From Polaromonas sp. (GTDB taxonomy: Bacteria > Pseudomonadota > Gammaproteobacteria > Burkholderiales > Burkholderiaceae_C), in the NCBI GenBank assembly GCA_021153985.1, contig JAJKJM010000079.1, positions 1-44,784 of the forward strand: DNA of 44,784 nucleotides. The letters run 5' to 3'. Below, piece by piece: positions 25,680-33,627 of this stretch (its first letter is position 1; each line of letters opens with the position of its first letter). The notes below the pieces were generated by a model. It was not told where the DNA came from and made no database searches. It saw nothing but the letters and a program-made list of their open reading frames with translations. The translations under genes were made by a program, and so were the position numbers.

Positions 25680-26591
25680 CTAAAGCTCGATTTCCGCCGC
25701 CAGCGGCGCATGGTCAGAGAGGTGCGACCAGGGCCGCAGCGGCAGCACCACGGGCGCGTGGCCGATGGCGTTGCGCACATAGATGCGGTCCAGGCGCAGC
25801 AGGGGCATGCGTGCGGGGAAGGTCCTGGCCGCCTTGCCGTTGGCCTGCACAAAGACTTCATGCAGTTCGGCGCCCTGTTCAAGCCGCGCATGGGCGCGGT
25901 GCCGCCAGTCGTTGAAGTCGCCGGCGACGACGACGGGCGCATGCGCCGGGATGTCTTTGCGGACCAGTTCGCAGAGCATGTCCATCTGCTGCTCACGGTG
26001 CGACTCCATCAGGCCCAGGTGCACGCAGATGGCGTGCACGTTCACGCTGCGGCCGGGGATTTGCAGCTCGCAATGCAGCAGGCCCCGGCGCTCGGGCCCG
26101 CTGATGGAGACGTCGCGGTTTTCAAAACGCACGATGGGGAATTTCGACAGCACCGCGTTGCCGTGGTGGCCGTTGGTATAGACGGCGTTGCGGCCGTAAG
26201 CGAACTGCGGCCAGATCGTATCGGCAAGAAATTCGTAGTGCGGCGTTTCAGGGTAGTTGTCGAACTTGTCCTGGTGCTTGACGTGGTTGCCGGTCACCTC
26301 TTGCAGGAACACCACGTCAGCGCCCACGCTGCGCACCGCTTCGCGCAGCTCGGGCAGGATGAACTTGCGGTTGAAGAAGGTGAAGCCCTTGTGGATGTTG
26401 ACCGTGAGCACCTTGAAGGAGAACGAGGACTCGGCGCTCGCCGCGGCCAGGGCGGTCTGCGTGTCGGCCTCGACGGCGGCCATGTCGACCTGCGTGCCCG
26501 CTTTGGGGCGCCTGGCGGGCGCGGCAACCGTCAGCCCGTCAGGCGTATTGCGGCGGGAGGCGTCGGAGGAGTCAGGAACAGAAGGCTGCAT
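25680..26591 (-). CDS. ybhP: Endonuclease/exonuclease/phosphatase family protein (YbhP-like)
   Basis: 303-residue member of the Mg-dependent EEP superfamily. Motifs appear in order: [42 protein letters not shown] and LSDHAPL. These are the metal and phosphate ligands of DNase I-like phosphatases. In E. coli the orthologue sits beside clsB and ybhN as here. The target is unknown: nucleic acid or phospholipid headgroup. The start is uncertain. ATG 26591 gives a polar N-terminal extension of about 75 residues before the domain; the ribosome site is weak. Confidence 0.85.
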   Translation of the reverse strand: MQPSVPDSSDASRRNTPDGLTVAAPARRPKAGTQVDMAAVEADTQTALAAASAESSFSFKVLTVNIHKGFTFFNRKFILPELREAVRSVGADVVFLQEVTGNHVKHQDKFDNYPETPHYEFLADTIWPQFAYGRNAVYTNGHHGNAVLSKFPIVRFENRDVSISGPERRGLLHCELQIPGRSVNVHAICVHLGLMESHREQQMDMLCELVRKDIPAHAPVVVAGDFNDWRHRAHARLEQGAELHEVFVQANGKAARTFPARMPLLRLDRIYVRNAIGHAPVVLPLRPWSHLSDHAPLAAEIEL

Positions 26592-26988
26592 AAGAGAGAG
26601 GGCCGAAAGTGGCGGTGCGGGCGGTGCGCGGTGGAAAAAGAAATAGAAAGAACAGGATACGCGCCTGCCGGGCACTTGGGCATTGGCCCTGGTGTTGACC
26701 TTGGCGTTGATTGTGTCTTGGGGACTTTTCCCCCAGGTGTAGGACAGAAACTTATTTGCACGCCCGGCCAGTGCGCCTTGTTGGCCCCTTGTTGGCCCTT
26801 ACTGGCCGGTCGTTATCAGGGTGCGGCACAACCACAACTCTCGGGCGCAGTGTCCTACATGGCTGGGCGGGGCTCTCCGGCACGTTGGCCACAGCACGCC
26901 GCTTAAATTGAAATCAGCCCCGTCATCACATCAGGGCATGTTTAACCAACGCGCCTTATTCAAGGGCCAACCGAAGAGGAAATTGACC
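26592..26988. other. Divergent intergenic region
   Basis: 397 bases between ybhP and the secreted-protein gene, with no credible gene. It contains short direct repeats CTTGTTGGCCC (about 26779-26805) and a GGCCAGT/ACTGGCC inverted pair around 26766-26813. Promoters for both directions are expected here, but I could not pick one with confidence. Confidence 0.5.
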
Positions 26989-27411
26989 ATGACGAAGTTC
27001 TCAATGAAATCCATCCCCGCCGCCGCGGCGATCGCCACCGCCTTGTTGATGGGCGTGCAAGCTCAGGCGCAGACAGACACCACCACGCCACCGGGCAGCA
27101 CCAAGCCGAAGGACCAGACCACGGCAGCGCCCAACACCAACAGTGCGGCGCGTGCAGGCGCTGATGCGGGCAACAGTTCGGGCAACCCTGTAGCCGCCAG
27201 CGCCACGCAGACCCCCGGCACCACGAAGTCCAAGGACAACGTCATGGCCGCCCCCACGGGCGGGATGGCCAAGGATGCGGATACGCGCACGGCCGCCAAG
27301 GCTGAGAAGCGCCAGAAACGCGCCGCCAAGAAGGTTCGCAACCAGGCCGCACGCGATGCTGCCGCGACCGCCAACGCAGGCGCCCCGCCCATGACCGGCG
27401 GCACCAAGTAA
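26989..27411 (+). CDS. Secreted low-complexity hypothetical protein
   Basis: 140-residue exported protein: signal peptide KFSMKSIPAAAAIATALLMG with cleavage after AQA, a Thr/Pro/Asn-rich middle (for example TQTPGTTKSKDNVMAAPTGG), then a strongly basic Lys/Arg/Ala stretch (AEKRQKRAAKKVRNQAARDA). GAAGAGGA precedes ATG 26989. No domain is recognised. Its signal peptide resembles that of the next gene (27596), suggesting a common origin of the exported leader. Ala/Lys-rich composition fits a periplasmic or cell-surface disordered protein. Confidence 0.7.
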   Translation: MTKFSMKSIPAAAAIATALLMGVQAQAQTDTTTPPGSTKPKDQTTAAPNTNSAARAGADAGNSSGNPVAASATQTPGTTKSKDNVMAAPTGGMAKDADTRTAAKAEKRQKRAAKKVRNQAARDAAATANAGAPPMTGGTK

Positions 27412-27595
27412 GACAAGAGAACCCGCTTCAGGCCATGGCCTGGCCGCGAAGGCCGTTGCCATGACTTGAGGCGCTCCCGGTCCTGACAGGCCAGGAGCCC
27501 GGCCAAAGCGTTTCGCCGCGGCCTTTTCCGGGTGTGCGGGCCTTTTGACACTTTTGACAATTTGGCAAGCCCATCGTTTTTTCAAGGAGACTGAT

Positions 27596-28138
27596 ATGTC
27601 CAGGTTCACTATTCGTTCGATTCCCGCTGCTGCCGCCCTGACCTTGGCGGCCGCGTTTGCCTCGCCTGTTGTGTTGGCACAAGGCCTTGGCGTCGGCGTG
27701 GGTGCCGGGGTCGGCGTCAACGCCGGCACCGGTGCGCGCACCACAGGGGGTGCGGCCAACACGGGCGCGGGCTTGGGCGTGTCGCTCGGCCAGAACACCA
27801 ATATTGACGCCGGTGTGCGCGCCAATGCGGCTGCGGCTGCAAGCGGCGGCGGCGACAGCGGTACCGGCACCGGAATGGCCAGCGGCCGCGCCGGCGTGGG
27901 CGCCAATACCGGCGCGGGTGTCAATGCGTCGGGCGTAAGCCAAGGCGCCAGCAACATCGGTGGCCAGGCCGCAGGTGCGGTCGACAGCACGGGCCGTGCG
28001 GTGTCCCGCACAGGCCACGCTGTGAGGAGCGGCGCCAAGCGCACCTATAACGGCGTGGGCAATGCCGTGAGCGGTGTACAGGGTGGCGTGCAAGGCAGCG
28101 TGCAGGGCGGTGCGGCCGTCAGTGGCGGTGCTCACTAA
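27596..28138 (+). CDS. Secreted Gly/Ala-rich hypothetical protein
   Basis: 180-residue exported protein: signal peptide FTIRSIPAAAALTLAAAFA, cleavage after VLA, then a Gly/Ala/Val/Asn-rich body with repeated GVGxGxGVN and GANTGAGVN patterns, a segment resembling GQAAGAVDSTGRAVSRTGHAV, and a C-terminal GVQGGVQGSVQGG. AAGGAGA before ATG 27596 is a strong ribosome site. No known domain. A strong terminator follows. Function unknown; a surface or matrix role is speculation. Confidence 0.72.
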   Translation: MSRFTIRSIPAAAALTLAAAFASPVVLAQGLGVGVGAGVGVNAGTGARTTGGAANTGAGLGVSLGQNTNIDAGVRANAAAAASGGGDSGTGTGMASGRAGVGANTGAGVNASGVSQGASNIGGQAAGAVDSTGRAVSRTGHAVRSGAKRTYNGVGNAVSGVQGGVQGSVQGGAAVSGGAH

Positions 28139-28167
28139 TCCACCCAATCCATTGAAGGATGAACAAG

Positions 28168-28204
28168 GCCGGGCGCGGGTATCCCCCGCGGCCCGGCTTT
28201 TTTT
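28168..28204 (+). terminator. Intrinsic terminator
   Basis: GCCGGGCGCGGG, short loop, CCCGCGGCCCGGC followed by TTTTTTT. Classical GC-rich stem and T-run, 30 bases after the Gly/Ala-rich gene. Confidence 0.9.
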
Positions 28205-28252
28205 GCGCCCCGTCTTAAACCTTGAACCCTTAAACCTTTAACCGTTTGACGC

Positions 28253-29323
28253 TTATTTGGGACGCGGCTGCCGCAAGCCTTTGTCGGGTTGCGACAGCGT
28301 CCCGGCGCGCAGCGCTTTCACCGCGTTGGCCACTGCCTTTGCGGCGTTAGCTACCTCGGCCAGCATGGCCTGGTCGGCGTCCAGCGTGTCGTGGCTGGTG
28401 GCATAGGGCTCGTAATAGCCGATGTAGCGGTCCAGCCGGGCCTGGTTGCCGGCATCGATCAGGCCCATCCAGTCCAGCCAGTCGCACAGGCCGCGGCGCG
28501 TGCCCTCGATGCCCGCGACATCGCCGTGCACCACCACCCCGTAGGCCCGGCCGGCCAGGTGCTTGGGATAGTCCCAGCCCTTCATTTCAATCGCTTTGGC
28601 TTCCTCGGGCTTTTTGCCGTGGGTGCTGGTGGGGTCGGGGTTGCCGCCGTCGGCGCAGACCAGGCGGTCCATCATGAGCTTGAGGGGGCTGGGCGACTGG
28701 TACCAGTACACCGGCGTGAGGATGATGACGCCGTGCGCGGCTGTCCAGCGTTCGTAGATCTCGGCCATCCAGTCGCTGGTTTGCCCCAGTGAGTGGTTGG
28801 GGTAGCAGCTGCAGGGCCAGTGGCACAGCGGCATCGCGGTGGCAACGCAGCCCTTGCACGGATGAATGTGGAGCTGGTAGCTGGAGGTGAGCAGGCTGAG
28901 GTCGAGAACGTCGGTGCCCATGCCCGCGCTTTCGAGCGAGGTTTTGGCGGTGTTCAGCAGGCGCCAGGTCTTGGAGATCTCGCCGGGGCAGGTGCCGTCG
29001 TTGCGGGACGAGCCGCAGATGAGCAGCACGCGTGAGGGCGTGGCGGGGTCTTTCCACGCGGCTTCGGCTTTCTTCAGGCGCTCGCGGGTTTCAAGCCACT
29101 CGGTGGACAAGTCGTAATCGGGGTCGGCAAAGTCATTTCCGGCCTTGCGTGTGATGGGCGCCTTGCGGCCTTCCTGGTAGGCGTCCCAGGCCAGCGCTTC
29201 GACCCGGGCGAGGGCCTCGTCTTCGCGGCGGAAGGCGGGGTCGACAAAGGATTGCATGAAGCGTTCGTGGAACGCGCTGCGCGACAGGACGGCCGGCGCC
29301 TGGCCTTTGCGTACGGTGGTCAT
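28253..29323 (-). CDS. Flavodoxin-fold NAD(P)H-dependent oxidoreductase
   Basis: 356-residue protein. A charged ~95-residue N-terminal extension precedes an NADPH-dependent FMN reductase-like domain: LLICGSSRNDGT (FMN phosphate loop), ILTPVYWYQSPSPLKLMMDRL and YGVVVHGDVAGIEG. An unusual Cys cluster (HPCKGCVATAMPLCHWPCSC) lies inside the flavodoxin domain, recalling the iron-sulfur flavoprotein/multimeric reductase group. Electron donor and acceptor are unknown. ATG 29323 has no clear ribosome site. Confidence 0.82.
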   Translation of the reverse strand: MTTVRKGQAPAVLSRSAFHERFMQSFVDPAFRREDEALARVEALAWDAYQEGRKAPITRKAGNDFADPDYDLSTEWLETRERLKKAEAAWKDPATPSRVLLICGSSRNDGTCPGEISKTWRLLNTAKTSLESAGMGTDVLDLSLLTSSYQLHIHPCKGCVATAMPLCHWPCSCYPNHSLGQTSDWMAEIYERWTAAHGVIILTPVYWYQSPSPLKLMMDRLVCADGGNPDPTSTHGKKPEEAKAIEMKGWDYPKHLAGRAYGVVVHGDVAGIEGTRRGLCDWLDWMGLIDAGNQARLDRYIGYYEPYATSHDTLDADQAMLAEVANAAKAVANAVKALRAGTLSQPDKGLRQPRPK

Positions 29324-29419
29324 CGAAGCAGTTTAGTCAGGCGGCGCAGCCCGAAGAGGTGGTTTCGAAGTCGTCCTACGCGGGCTTTCGGCGCTCTCCG
29401 GCAGGGTGAGAATCATGAA

Positions 29420-29474
29420 GAAAAATGCCTCCAGCCCAAGCTGCGTATGGACAAGCAGCTATAAAAACCATAGT
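29420..29474 (+). repeat. Short interspersed element, copy 4
   Basis: AAAAATGCCTCCAGCCCAAG ... GACAAGCAGCTATAAAAACC ... ATAGTA. Same family as 8902, 13950 and 37917; it lies between the oxidoreductase start and the Spy-like gene terminator. Confidence 0.65.
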
Positions 29475-29497
29475 AAGCGCTTTCTGGGGCCGGCCAT

Positions 29498-29540
29498 AAA
29501 AAAGCCCGCAAGGCCGCCCTTGGCGGGCTGGCTTGCGGGC
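29498..29540 (-). terminator. Intrinsic terminator of the Spy-like gene
   Basis: On the minus strand GCCCGCAAG ... CTTGCGGGC is followed by TTTTTT; an inner GCCCGCC/GGCGGC pairing extends the stem. Located 29 bases beyond the stop at 29569. Confidence 0.88.
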
Positions 29541-29568
29541 GGGCGCTGCTTCAGTTCAGCGTGCTGGC

Positions 29569-30123
29569 TTAGCCTTTTTGCGGTGCGGCGCCACCTTGGC
29601 CGCGCGGGCCACCGTGGTGAGGGCCGTGCTTTTTGTGCTCGGCATCAAAGGTTTTTTGCTGCTCGGGCGTGAGGACTGCGTAGAGGGCCTTGGTGGCTTC
29701 GCCGCGCTTGTCCATCGCCGCGCTCATTTCGGCCATGCGCTGGGCGCGCATTTCCTTCATTTTGTCGATGCGCTGGGGTGTGGTCAGCTTGTCGAACTCG
29801 GCGCGCTGCTCTGGGCTGGGACGTGCGCCATGGGCGGGCGGCTGCATGGCGGCGGTGTAGCTGGTCCATGCGCCTTCCTGGGCGGGCGTGATCTTGAGCT
29901 TGGCCTTGAGTTCGGCCTGGTGCTTGGCGATCATGGCCTGCATCTTGGCGGGGTCATGGCGGGCCATGCGGCCTTCATGCGGGCCGGCGGGTTTGCCTGC
30001 GGCAGTGGGAGCGGCCGTGGGTGCTGCGGGGGCTTGCGCCATGGCGCCGGCGCCAGCGGTGGCCAGCAGGCCCGCGAGGATGAGGCTGTTCAGGGAAGCA
30101 GTGCGGTTGAATGCGAATTTCAT
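29569..30123 (-). CDS. Spy/CpxP (LTXXQ motif) family periplasmic protein
   Basis: 184-residue exported protein. The signal peptide is KFAFNRTASLNSLILAGLLA with cleavage after AMA. The mature part has an Ala/Pro/Thr linker, then a helical Spy-like domain with the motif KLTTPQRIDKMKEMRAQRM and the repeat LTPEQQKTFDAEHK, ending in a His/Gly-rich tail. Spy/CpxP proteins are periplasmic chaperones or envelope-stress sensors. AGGAAG before ATG 30123 decides the start over the upstream ATG 30162. Confidence 0.88.
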   Translation of the reverse strand: MKFAFNRTASLNSLILAGLLATAGAGAMAQAPAAPTAAPTAAGKPAGPHEGRMARHDPAKMQAMIAKHQAELKAKLKITPAQEGAWTSYTAAMQPPAHGARPSPEQRAEFDKLTTPQRIDKMKEMRAQRMAEMSAAMDKRGEATKALYAVLTPEQQKTFDAEHKKHGPHHGGPRGQGGAAPQKG

Positions 30124-30450
30124 GGGGGACTTCCTTTCAAAGAGAAGATGCCTGAAATCCATGGTCGTGACATACGGCTTTTGGCTTCAGGTTGAAGGCA
30201 AGTGTGGCGGCCGTCTGTTTCCGAGCCATTGCCGGAAGGTAAAGATAAGGGATATACGCTCACCCCTGTTGAGGCTCACTGCGTGTAGCCTCCTTTCCCC
30301 TTGCAAGGGACGGCGCCTGCGGCCTGGCAAAGCCAGTTCCGCGGGGAGGTAGGTACACCCCTATCGGTACTCACTTCGTGTAGTACCTTTTCCCCTTGCA
30401 GGGGACGGCGCCTGCGGCCTGGCGAAGCCAGTTCCGCGGCCCCTGCTGGC
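30124..30450. repeat. Intergenic region with two GC-rich dispersed repeats in tandem
   Basis: 327 bases without a gene. Two near-identical units at about 30291-30345 and 30388-30445 share CCCCTTGCA-GGGACGGCGCC, then TGCGGCCTGGC(A/G)AAGCCAG and TTCCGCGG. They are relatives, in inverted orientation, of the repeat at 25575-25679. They follow the end of the RuBisCO-like operon. Confidence 0.6.
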
Positions 30451-31776
30451 TCACTCCTGGGGCTCTGCTAGCGGCGGGGCCGTGCCGTGGAGGAGGGTTT
30501 CGAAGAGGTTCTCGCCGCCCATTTGCCCGCCTTTGAGCATGACCTCCATGCCGTCGAGCGCGGCCTCGTCGCTGTGCAGGCGGCACAGGGCGACGCCGGG
30601 CGCGAGTTGCGCCGCATACGACAAGCCCCAGGCGTTGAGTGCCTGCACGGCGTGGCTGGAGGTGTCGCCGCCGGCAATGCCGAGGCGGCGCAGGGGGGCG
30701 GCCTTGAGCACGCGCGCCAGCAGCTCGCCAGAGGCTTGTGCCAGCGCGCGGCTGTCAACGGCGGCGCCCGGCGCGGAGCCTGGGGCCGAGGTGCAGGCCA
30801 GCACGTGACGGCCCTGGGCCAGCAGTTCGGAGATTTGTGCCGCCATCTGCTGCGCATACGCCGCATCGCCGGTGAGGCGCGTGGCGTCCAGCGCGACTTG
30901 CCGGTAGGAGCTGGCGGCCCGGACCTGCAGCGCCGTCATGGGCGACAGGCTGCCGGCCAGTACCAGCACGGGGCCCGTGGCGGCGTCGATGCGGGATGTT
31001 GTTTGTATTGCGGCTTGCCAATGCGCAGCCAGGGCCTGTACCACGCTGCTGGGCCCGACGGCCAGCAGGCGCTGGTGTTGCGCGCGCTGCCAGATGAGCC
31101 GGCCCACAGTGGCCAGGTGGCCGGTGTGGGCGACGTCGAGCAGAACCGCGTCGGGCTTTTGCGCCATGAGCGTGTCGAGCTGCCGGTTCAGCGCTTCGGC
31201 GTCCTGTTCGTAGCCGGGGTAATCAAGGCCTGCGACTTGCGCCAGGCCCTGCGCGGCCAGGTGCTTGCGCAGGTCGGCTTCGTGCATGGGCGTGACGGGA
31301 TGCCGGCTCATGGTGGGGTGGCGGTCTATGCGGTAGATGCTTTCACCGGCGCGGGCAAACAGGTTGCCGAAGACGCAGTAGCGCCCGAGGTTCGGCTGGC
31401 CGCCCACGATGGGCACCAGTGTGTTCCCGGCGTGCGGCTGCAGGATGCGGATGGCCGCGCCTATGCTGCCGACGTGGGGTGCGCTGTCAAAGGTCGAGCA
31501 GGTTTTGTAGTGCATGACGGGCGCGCCCAGTGCGGCGAAGAGCCGCCCGACCGGTTCAAGCTCCGCCCGCATTTCGCCGGGGCTCATCGCGCGGGCAGCG
31601 CCGGCGATGCCCAGGCAGTCCAGCGGGCCGGCGCGCTGCAGTTGCGCGTCCGTCGGCAGGCCGAGAAACAGCAGCGTGCGAAGCCCTGCGCGTGCGGCTG
31701 TGGCCAGCGTGTCGGTGGCGCCGGTGAAGTCGTCGCCGTAATAAGCCACCTTGAGCCGGCTGTCGTGCAGGACCAT
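30451..31776 (-). CDS. Four-carbon acid sugar kinase family protein (DUF1537; OiaK-like)
   Basis: 441-residue kinase of the DUF1537/OtnK family. N-terminal AYYGDDFTGATDTL, then HYKTCSTFDSAPHVGSIG (substrate side), and C-terminal nucleotide-binding stretches including LVLAGSLSPMTALQ and GIAGGDTSSHAVQ. The family phosphorylates four-carbon and branched sugar acids. When paired with a RuBisCO-like protein, as here, characterised members act on 3-oxo-isoapionate (OiaK), giving the substrate of the OiaX decarboxylase. It starts 3 bases after the RuBisCO-like stop, the last gene of the operon. The actual substrate here is inference. Confidence 0.85.
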   Translation of the reverse strand: MVLHDSRLKVAYYGDDFTGATDTLATAARAGLRTLLFLGLPTDAQLQRAGPLDCLGIAGAARAMSPGEMRAELEPVGRLFAALGAPVMHYKTCSTFDSAPHVGSIGAAIRILQPHAGNTLVPIVGGQPNLGRYCVFGNLFARAGESIYRIDRHPTMSRHPVTPMHEADLRKHLAAQGLAQVAGLDYPGYEQDAEALNRQLDTLMAQKPDAVLLDVAHTGHLATVGRLIWQRAQHQRLLAVGPSSVVQALAAHWQAAIQTTSRIDAATGPVLVLAGSLSPMTALQVRAASSYRQVALDATRLTGDAAYAQQMAAQISELLAQGRHVLACTSAPGSAPGAAVDSRALAQASGELLARVLKAAPLRRLGIAGGDTSSHAVQALNAWGLSYAAQLAPGVALCRLHSDEAALDGMEVMLKGGQMGGENLFETLLHGTAPPLAEPQE

Positions 31777-31779
31777 CGT

Positions 31780-33045
31780 TTACTTGCCAAAGAAGGCCAG
31801 CGCCGCCGCCAGTTCGGGCGCCTCACGCGCACGGTCGGCCAGCGCGACGCCATCGCGTGCGGCCGCCCAGGCCTGGCGGATGCTGGCCACGCCCGCCGCA
31901 GGCCCGCCCGGGTGCGCCAGGATGCCGCCGCCGGACATAAAGAGCAGGTCGTCGCTTTTCACCGCCGCCCAGGTGGCAGGCACGGTGCCGGCCCATTGGC
32001 CCGACGAGAAGGCCGGCATGACGCGGTCATCGAACCCATCGGTTAGCGGCGTGTAGCAGTCGTGCGCGGATTCAATCACCTCTTCATCAGGCTGCGAGAA
32101 CTTGCCTTGCAGGCCGTGCACGTGCATGTGGTCAACGCCCGCCAGGCGCCACAGCGTTTGGTAAGCCTGGAAAGACATGCCCAGCAGCGGATGCCGCGAC
32201 AGTGCGCCATAGCCGTTGCGATGGCCGTGAACGGCCAGGCCGGTGTGGCGGCGCAGCGTTTGCATGCCGGAATGGCCGCACCAGTTGAGGCTGGCCATGA
32301 CGCAGCTGCCGCCTTCGCGCGCAACCAGGTCGGCGTGGCGCTTCATGGCATCGGTTTCGTCGGTGATGTTGAAAGCCACCATCACGTGCTTGCCGGTGCG
32401 CTGCTGGTGATCGCGCACCACGGCCATCACGGTGGGTACGCGCTGGGCCAGCGGGGCATGGGCCGGGTCGGCGCAGACTTCGTCGTCCTTGATGAAGTCC
32501 ACACCGGCCGCGCACAGTCGCGCCACCAGCTCGGCGGTTTGCGCGGCGCTGAAGCCGACATTGGGTTTGATGATGGTGCCGACCAGCGCGCCGCTGGCCA
32601 CGCCGGTGGCCTTGCGCGTGCCGGCGATGCCGGCCTGGGGCATGTCGAACTGCGCGCGGTAGGCGGCGGGCAGCTTGAGGCTTTCAAGCCGCAGGCCGCT
32701 GGCTTCGCCGAGGTCGTACAGATTGCCCGAGACGGTAGCCGCAAGAGTTGGAAGATTCGCGCCTACGTTGGCGACAGGGAAGGAAATGCGCACGCGGGCA
32801 CGCCGCCATGGGCCTGTGTGGCCTTTTCGTTCGAGCAGTGCATTGGGCAGGCTGGGTGCGCTCACTGATTCGAGCTCGTCAATCTGCTCGACCGTGGCGC
32901 GTGCGCGCTGGCGCAGCTCGTCGGTTTCGCCTTCCACGCGGGTGAAGGTGCCGCAGGACTGTTCGCCTGCCATCACTTCGGCCACCTGCGCGGGTGGCAG
33001 CGGGGTTTCGATCAGGTAGGTGGCTTCAAAGCGGTCGGCTTGCAT
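31780..33045 (-). CDS. RuBisCO-like protein (type IV family; OiaX-like decarboxylase candidate)
   Basis: 421-residue member of the RuBisCO large-subunit superfamily. Active-site positions equivalent to true RuBisCO are retained: K160 in TIIKPNVGF (K175), the carbamate Lys and metal ligands FIKDDE (K186, D188, E189), HGHR (H275, R276), DHMHVHGLQGK (H308, loop-6 K315) and SGGG (S371). True RuBisCO is excluded by overall divergence, by the absence of a small subunit or phosphoribulokinase, and by the kinase/TRAP context. Characterised relatives beside DUF1537 kinases decarboxylate 3-oxo-isoapionate 4-phosphate (OiaX). It lies 13 bases after the VOC gene. Confidence 0.88.
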   Translation of the reverse strand: MQADRFEATYLIETPLPPAQVAEVMAGEQSCGTFTRVEGETDELRQRARATVEQIDELESVSAPSLPNALLERKGHTGPWRRARVRISFPVANVGANLPTLAATVSGNLYDLGEASGLRLESLKLPAAYRAQFDMPQAGIAGTRKATGVASGALVGTIIKPNVGFSAAQTAELVARLCAAGVDFIKDDEVCADPAHAPLAQRVPTVMAVVRDHQQRTGKHVMVAFNITDETDAMKRHADLVAREGGSCVMASLNWCGHSGMQTLRRHTGLAVHGHRNGYGALSRHPLLGMSFQAYQTLWRLAGVDHMHVHGLQGKFSQPDEEVIESAHDCYTPLTDGFDDRVMPAFSSGQWAGTVPATWAAVKSDDLLFMSGGGILAHPGGPAAGVASIRQAWAAARDGVALADRAREAPELAAALAFFGK

Positions 33046-33058
33046 GGTGAAGTGACGC

Positions 33059-33598
33059 TCAAAGTTTGCTGAGATCAGGAAAGGGCCGCACCGGGTCGCT
33101 GCCGTCCCAGCCTTCGCTCGACGCGCGGATCAGGTCGAACATCTTGCCCTTGGGGCCGGCGACTTCCGAAAGCTCGATCACGGTGCCGGGGTGGTATTCG
33201 GTGTCGAAGTAGATGAAGCGGCCGTTCTCGCCGACCTCGCCTTTCATCACCGGCTTGAAGCCTTGCTTGAGCAGGCGCTCCAGGTCGGCGTCGTAACTCG
33301 TCGTCCAGTAGGCGACGTGCTGCAGCCCGGTGCGGCCGGCCTGCAGGAAGTCGCGGTACATCGAGGGCACATCGTTGCGCGTCTGGATCAGCTCGACCTG
33401 GACAAAACCCGAGTTGGCCAGCGCCACCGAGTTGTGCGGTTCGTGCGATTCGCCTTTGTAGCTGTAGTTTTTGATGGGCACCTTGGGGTTGTAGAACCAG
33501 GGGCCGACGCCCAGGGTTTCGCTCCAGTACTTCATCGCGGCTTCGATGTCGGGCACGACGTAGCCCAGCTGGCGGATCTCGCCAAAAAATTTGCTCAT
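33059..33598 (-). CDS. VOC family protein in the RuBisCO-like operon
   Basis: 179-residue vicinal-oxygen-chelate protein with two modules: IRQLGYVVPDIEAAMKYWSE and GLQHVAYWTTSYDADLERLL. Likely metal ligands are Q at the first strand, E in FVQVELIQ, H in LQHVAYW and E in TVIELSEV. It resembles methylmalonyl-CoA epimerase-like VOC proteins, whose chemistry includes proton shifts next to a carbonyl. An isomerase or epimerase step on a sugar acid would fit the operon (inference). GGAG precedes ATG 33598. It is read between the TRAP permease and the RuBisCO-like gene. Confidence 0.85.
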   Translation of the reverse strand: MSKFFGEIRQLGYVVPDIEAAMKYWSETLGVGPWFYNPKVPIKNYSYKGESHEPHNSVALANSGFVQVELIQTRNDVPSMYRDFLQAGRTGLQHVAYWTTSYDADLERLLKQGFKPVMKGEVGENGRFIYFDTEYHPGTVIELSEVAGPKGKMFDLIRASSEGWDGSDPVRPFPDLSKL

Positions 33599-33627
33599 GT
33601 TGTTTTGCTCCAGTGAAAAGGGGAGGT

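Noticed and set aside
24239-25996. Longer form of ClsB (585 codons)
   Set aside because: The extra 149 codons overlap the ybhP gene in another frame, are rich in Arg, Ser and Cys, and lack similarity; GGAGG decides for ATG 25549.
30487-32046. 519-codon open frame on the + strand opposite the kinase gene
   Set aside because: Antisense shadow of the DUF1537 kinase and RuBisCO-like genes; composition rich in Gly, Arg, His and Gln without any recognisable family.
31780-33045. Genuine CO2-fixing RuBisCO
   Set aside because: No small subunit, phosphoribulokinase or CbbR-type context; overall sequence is of the type IV RuBisCO-like group and the gene sits in a sugar-acid operon.
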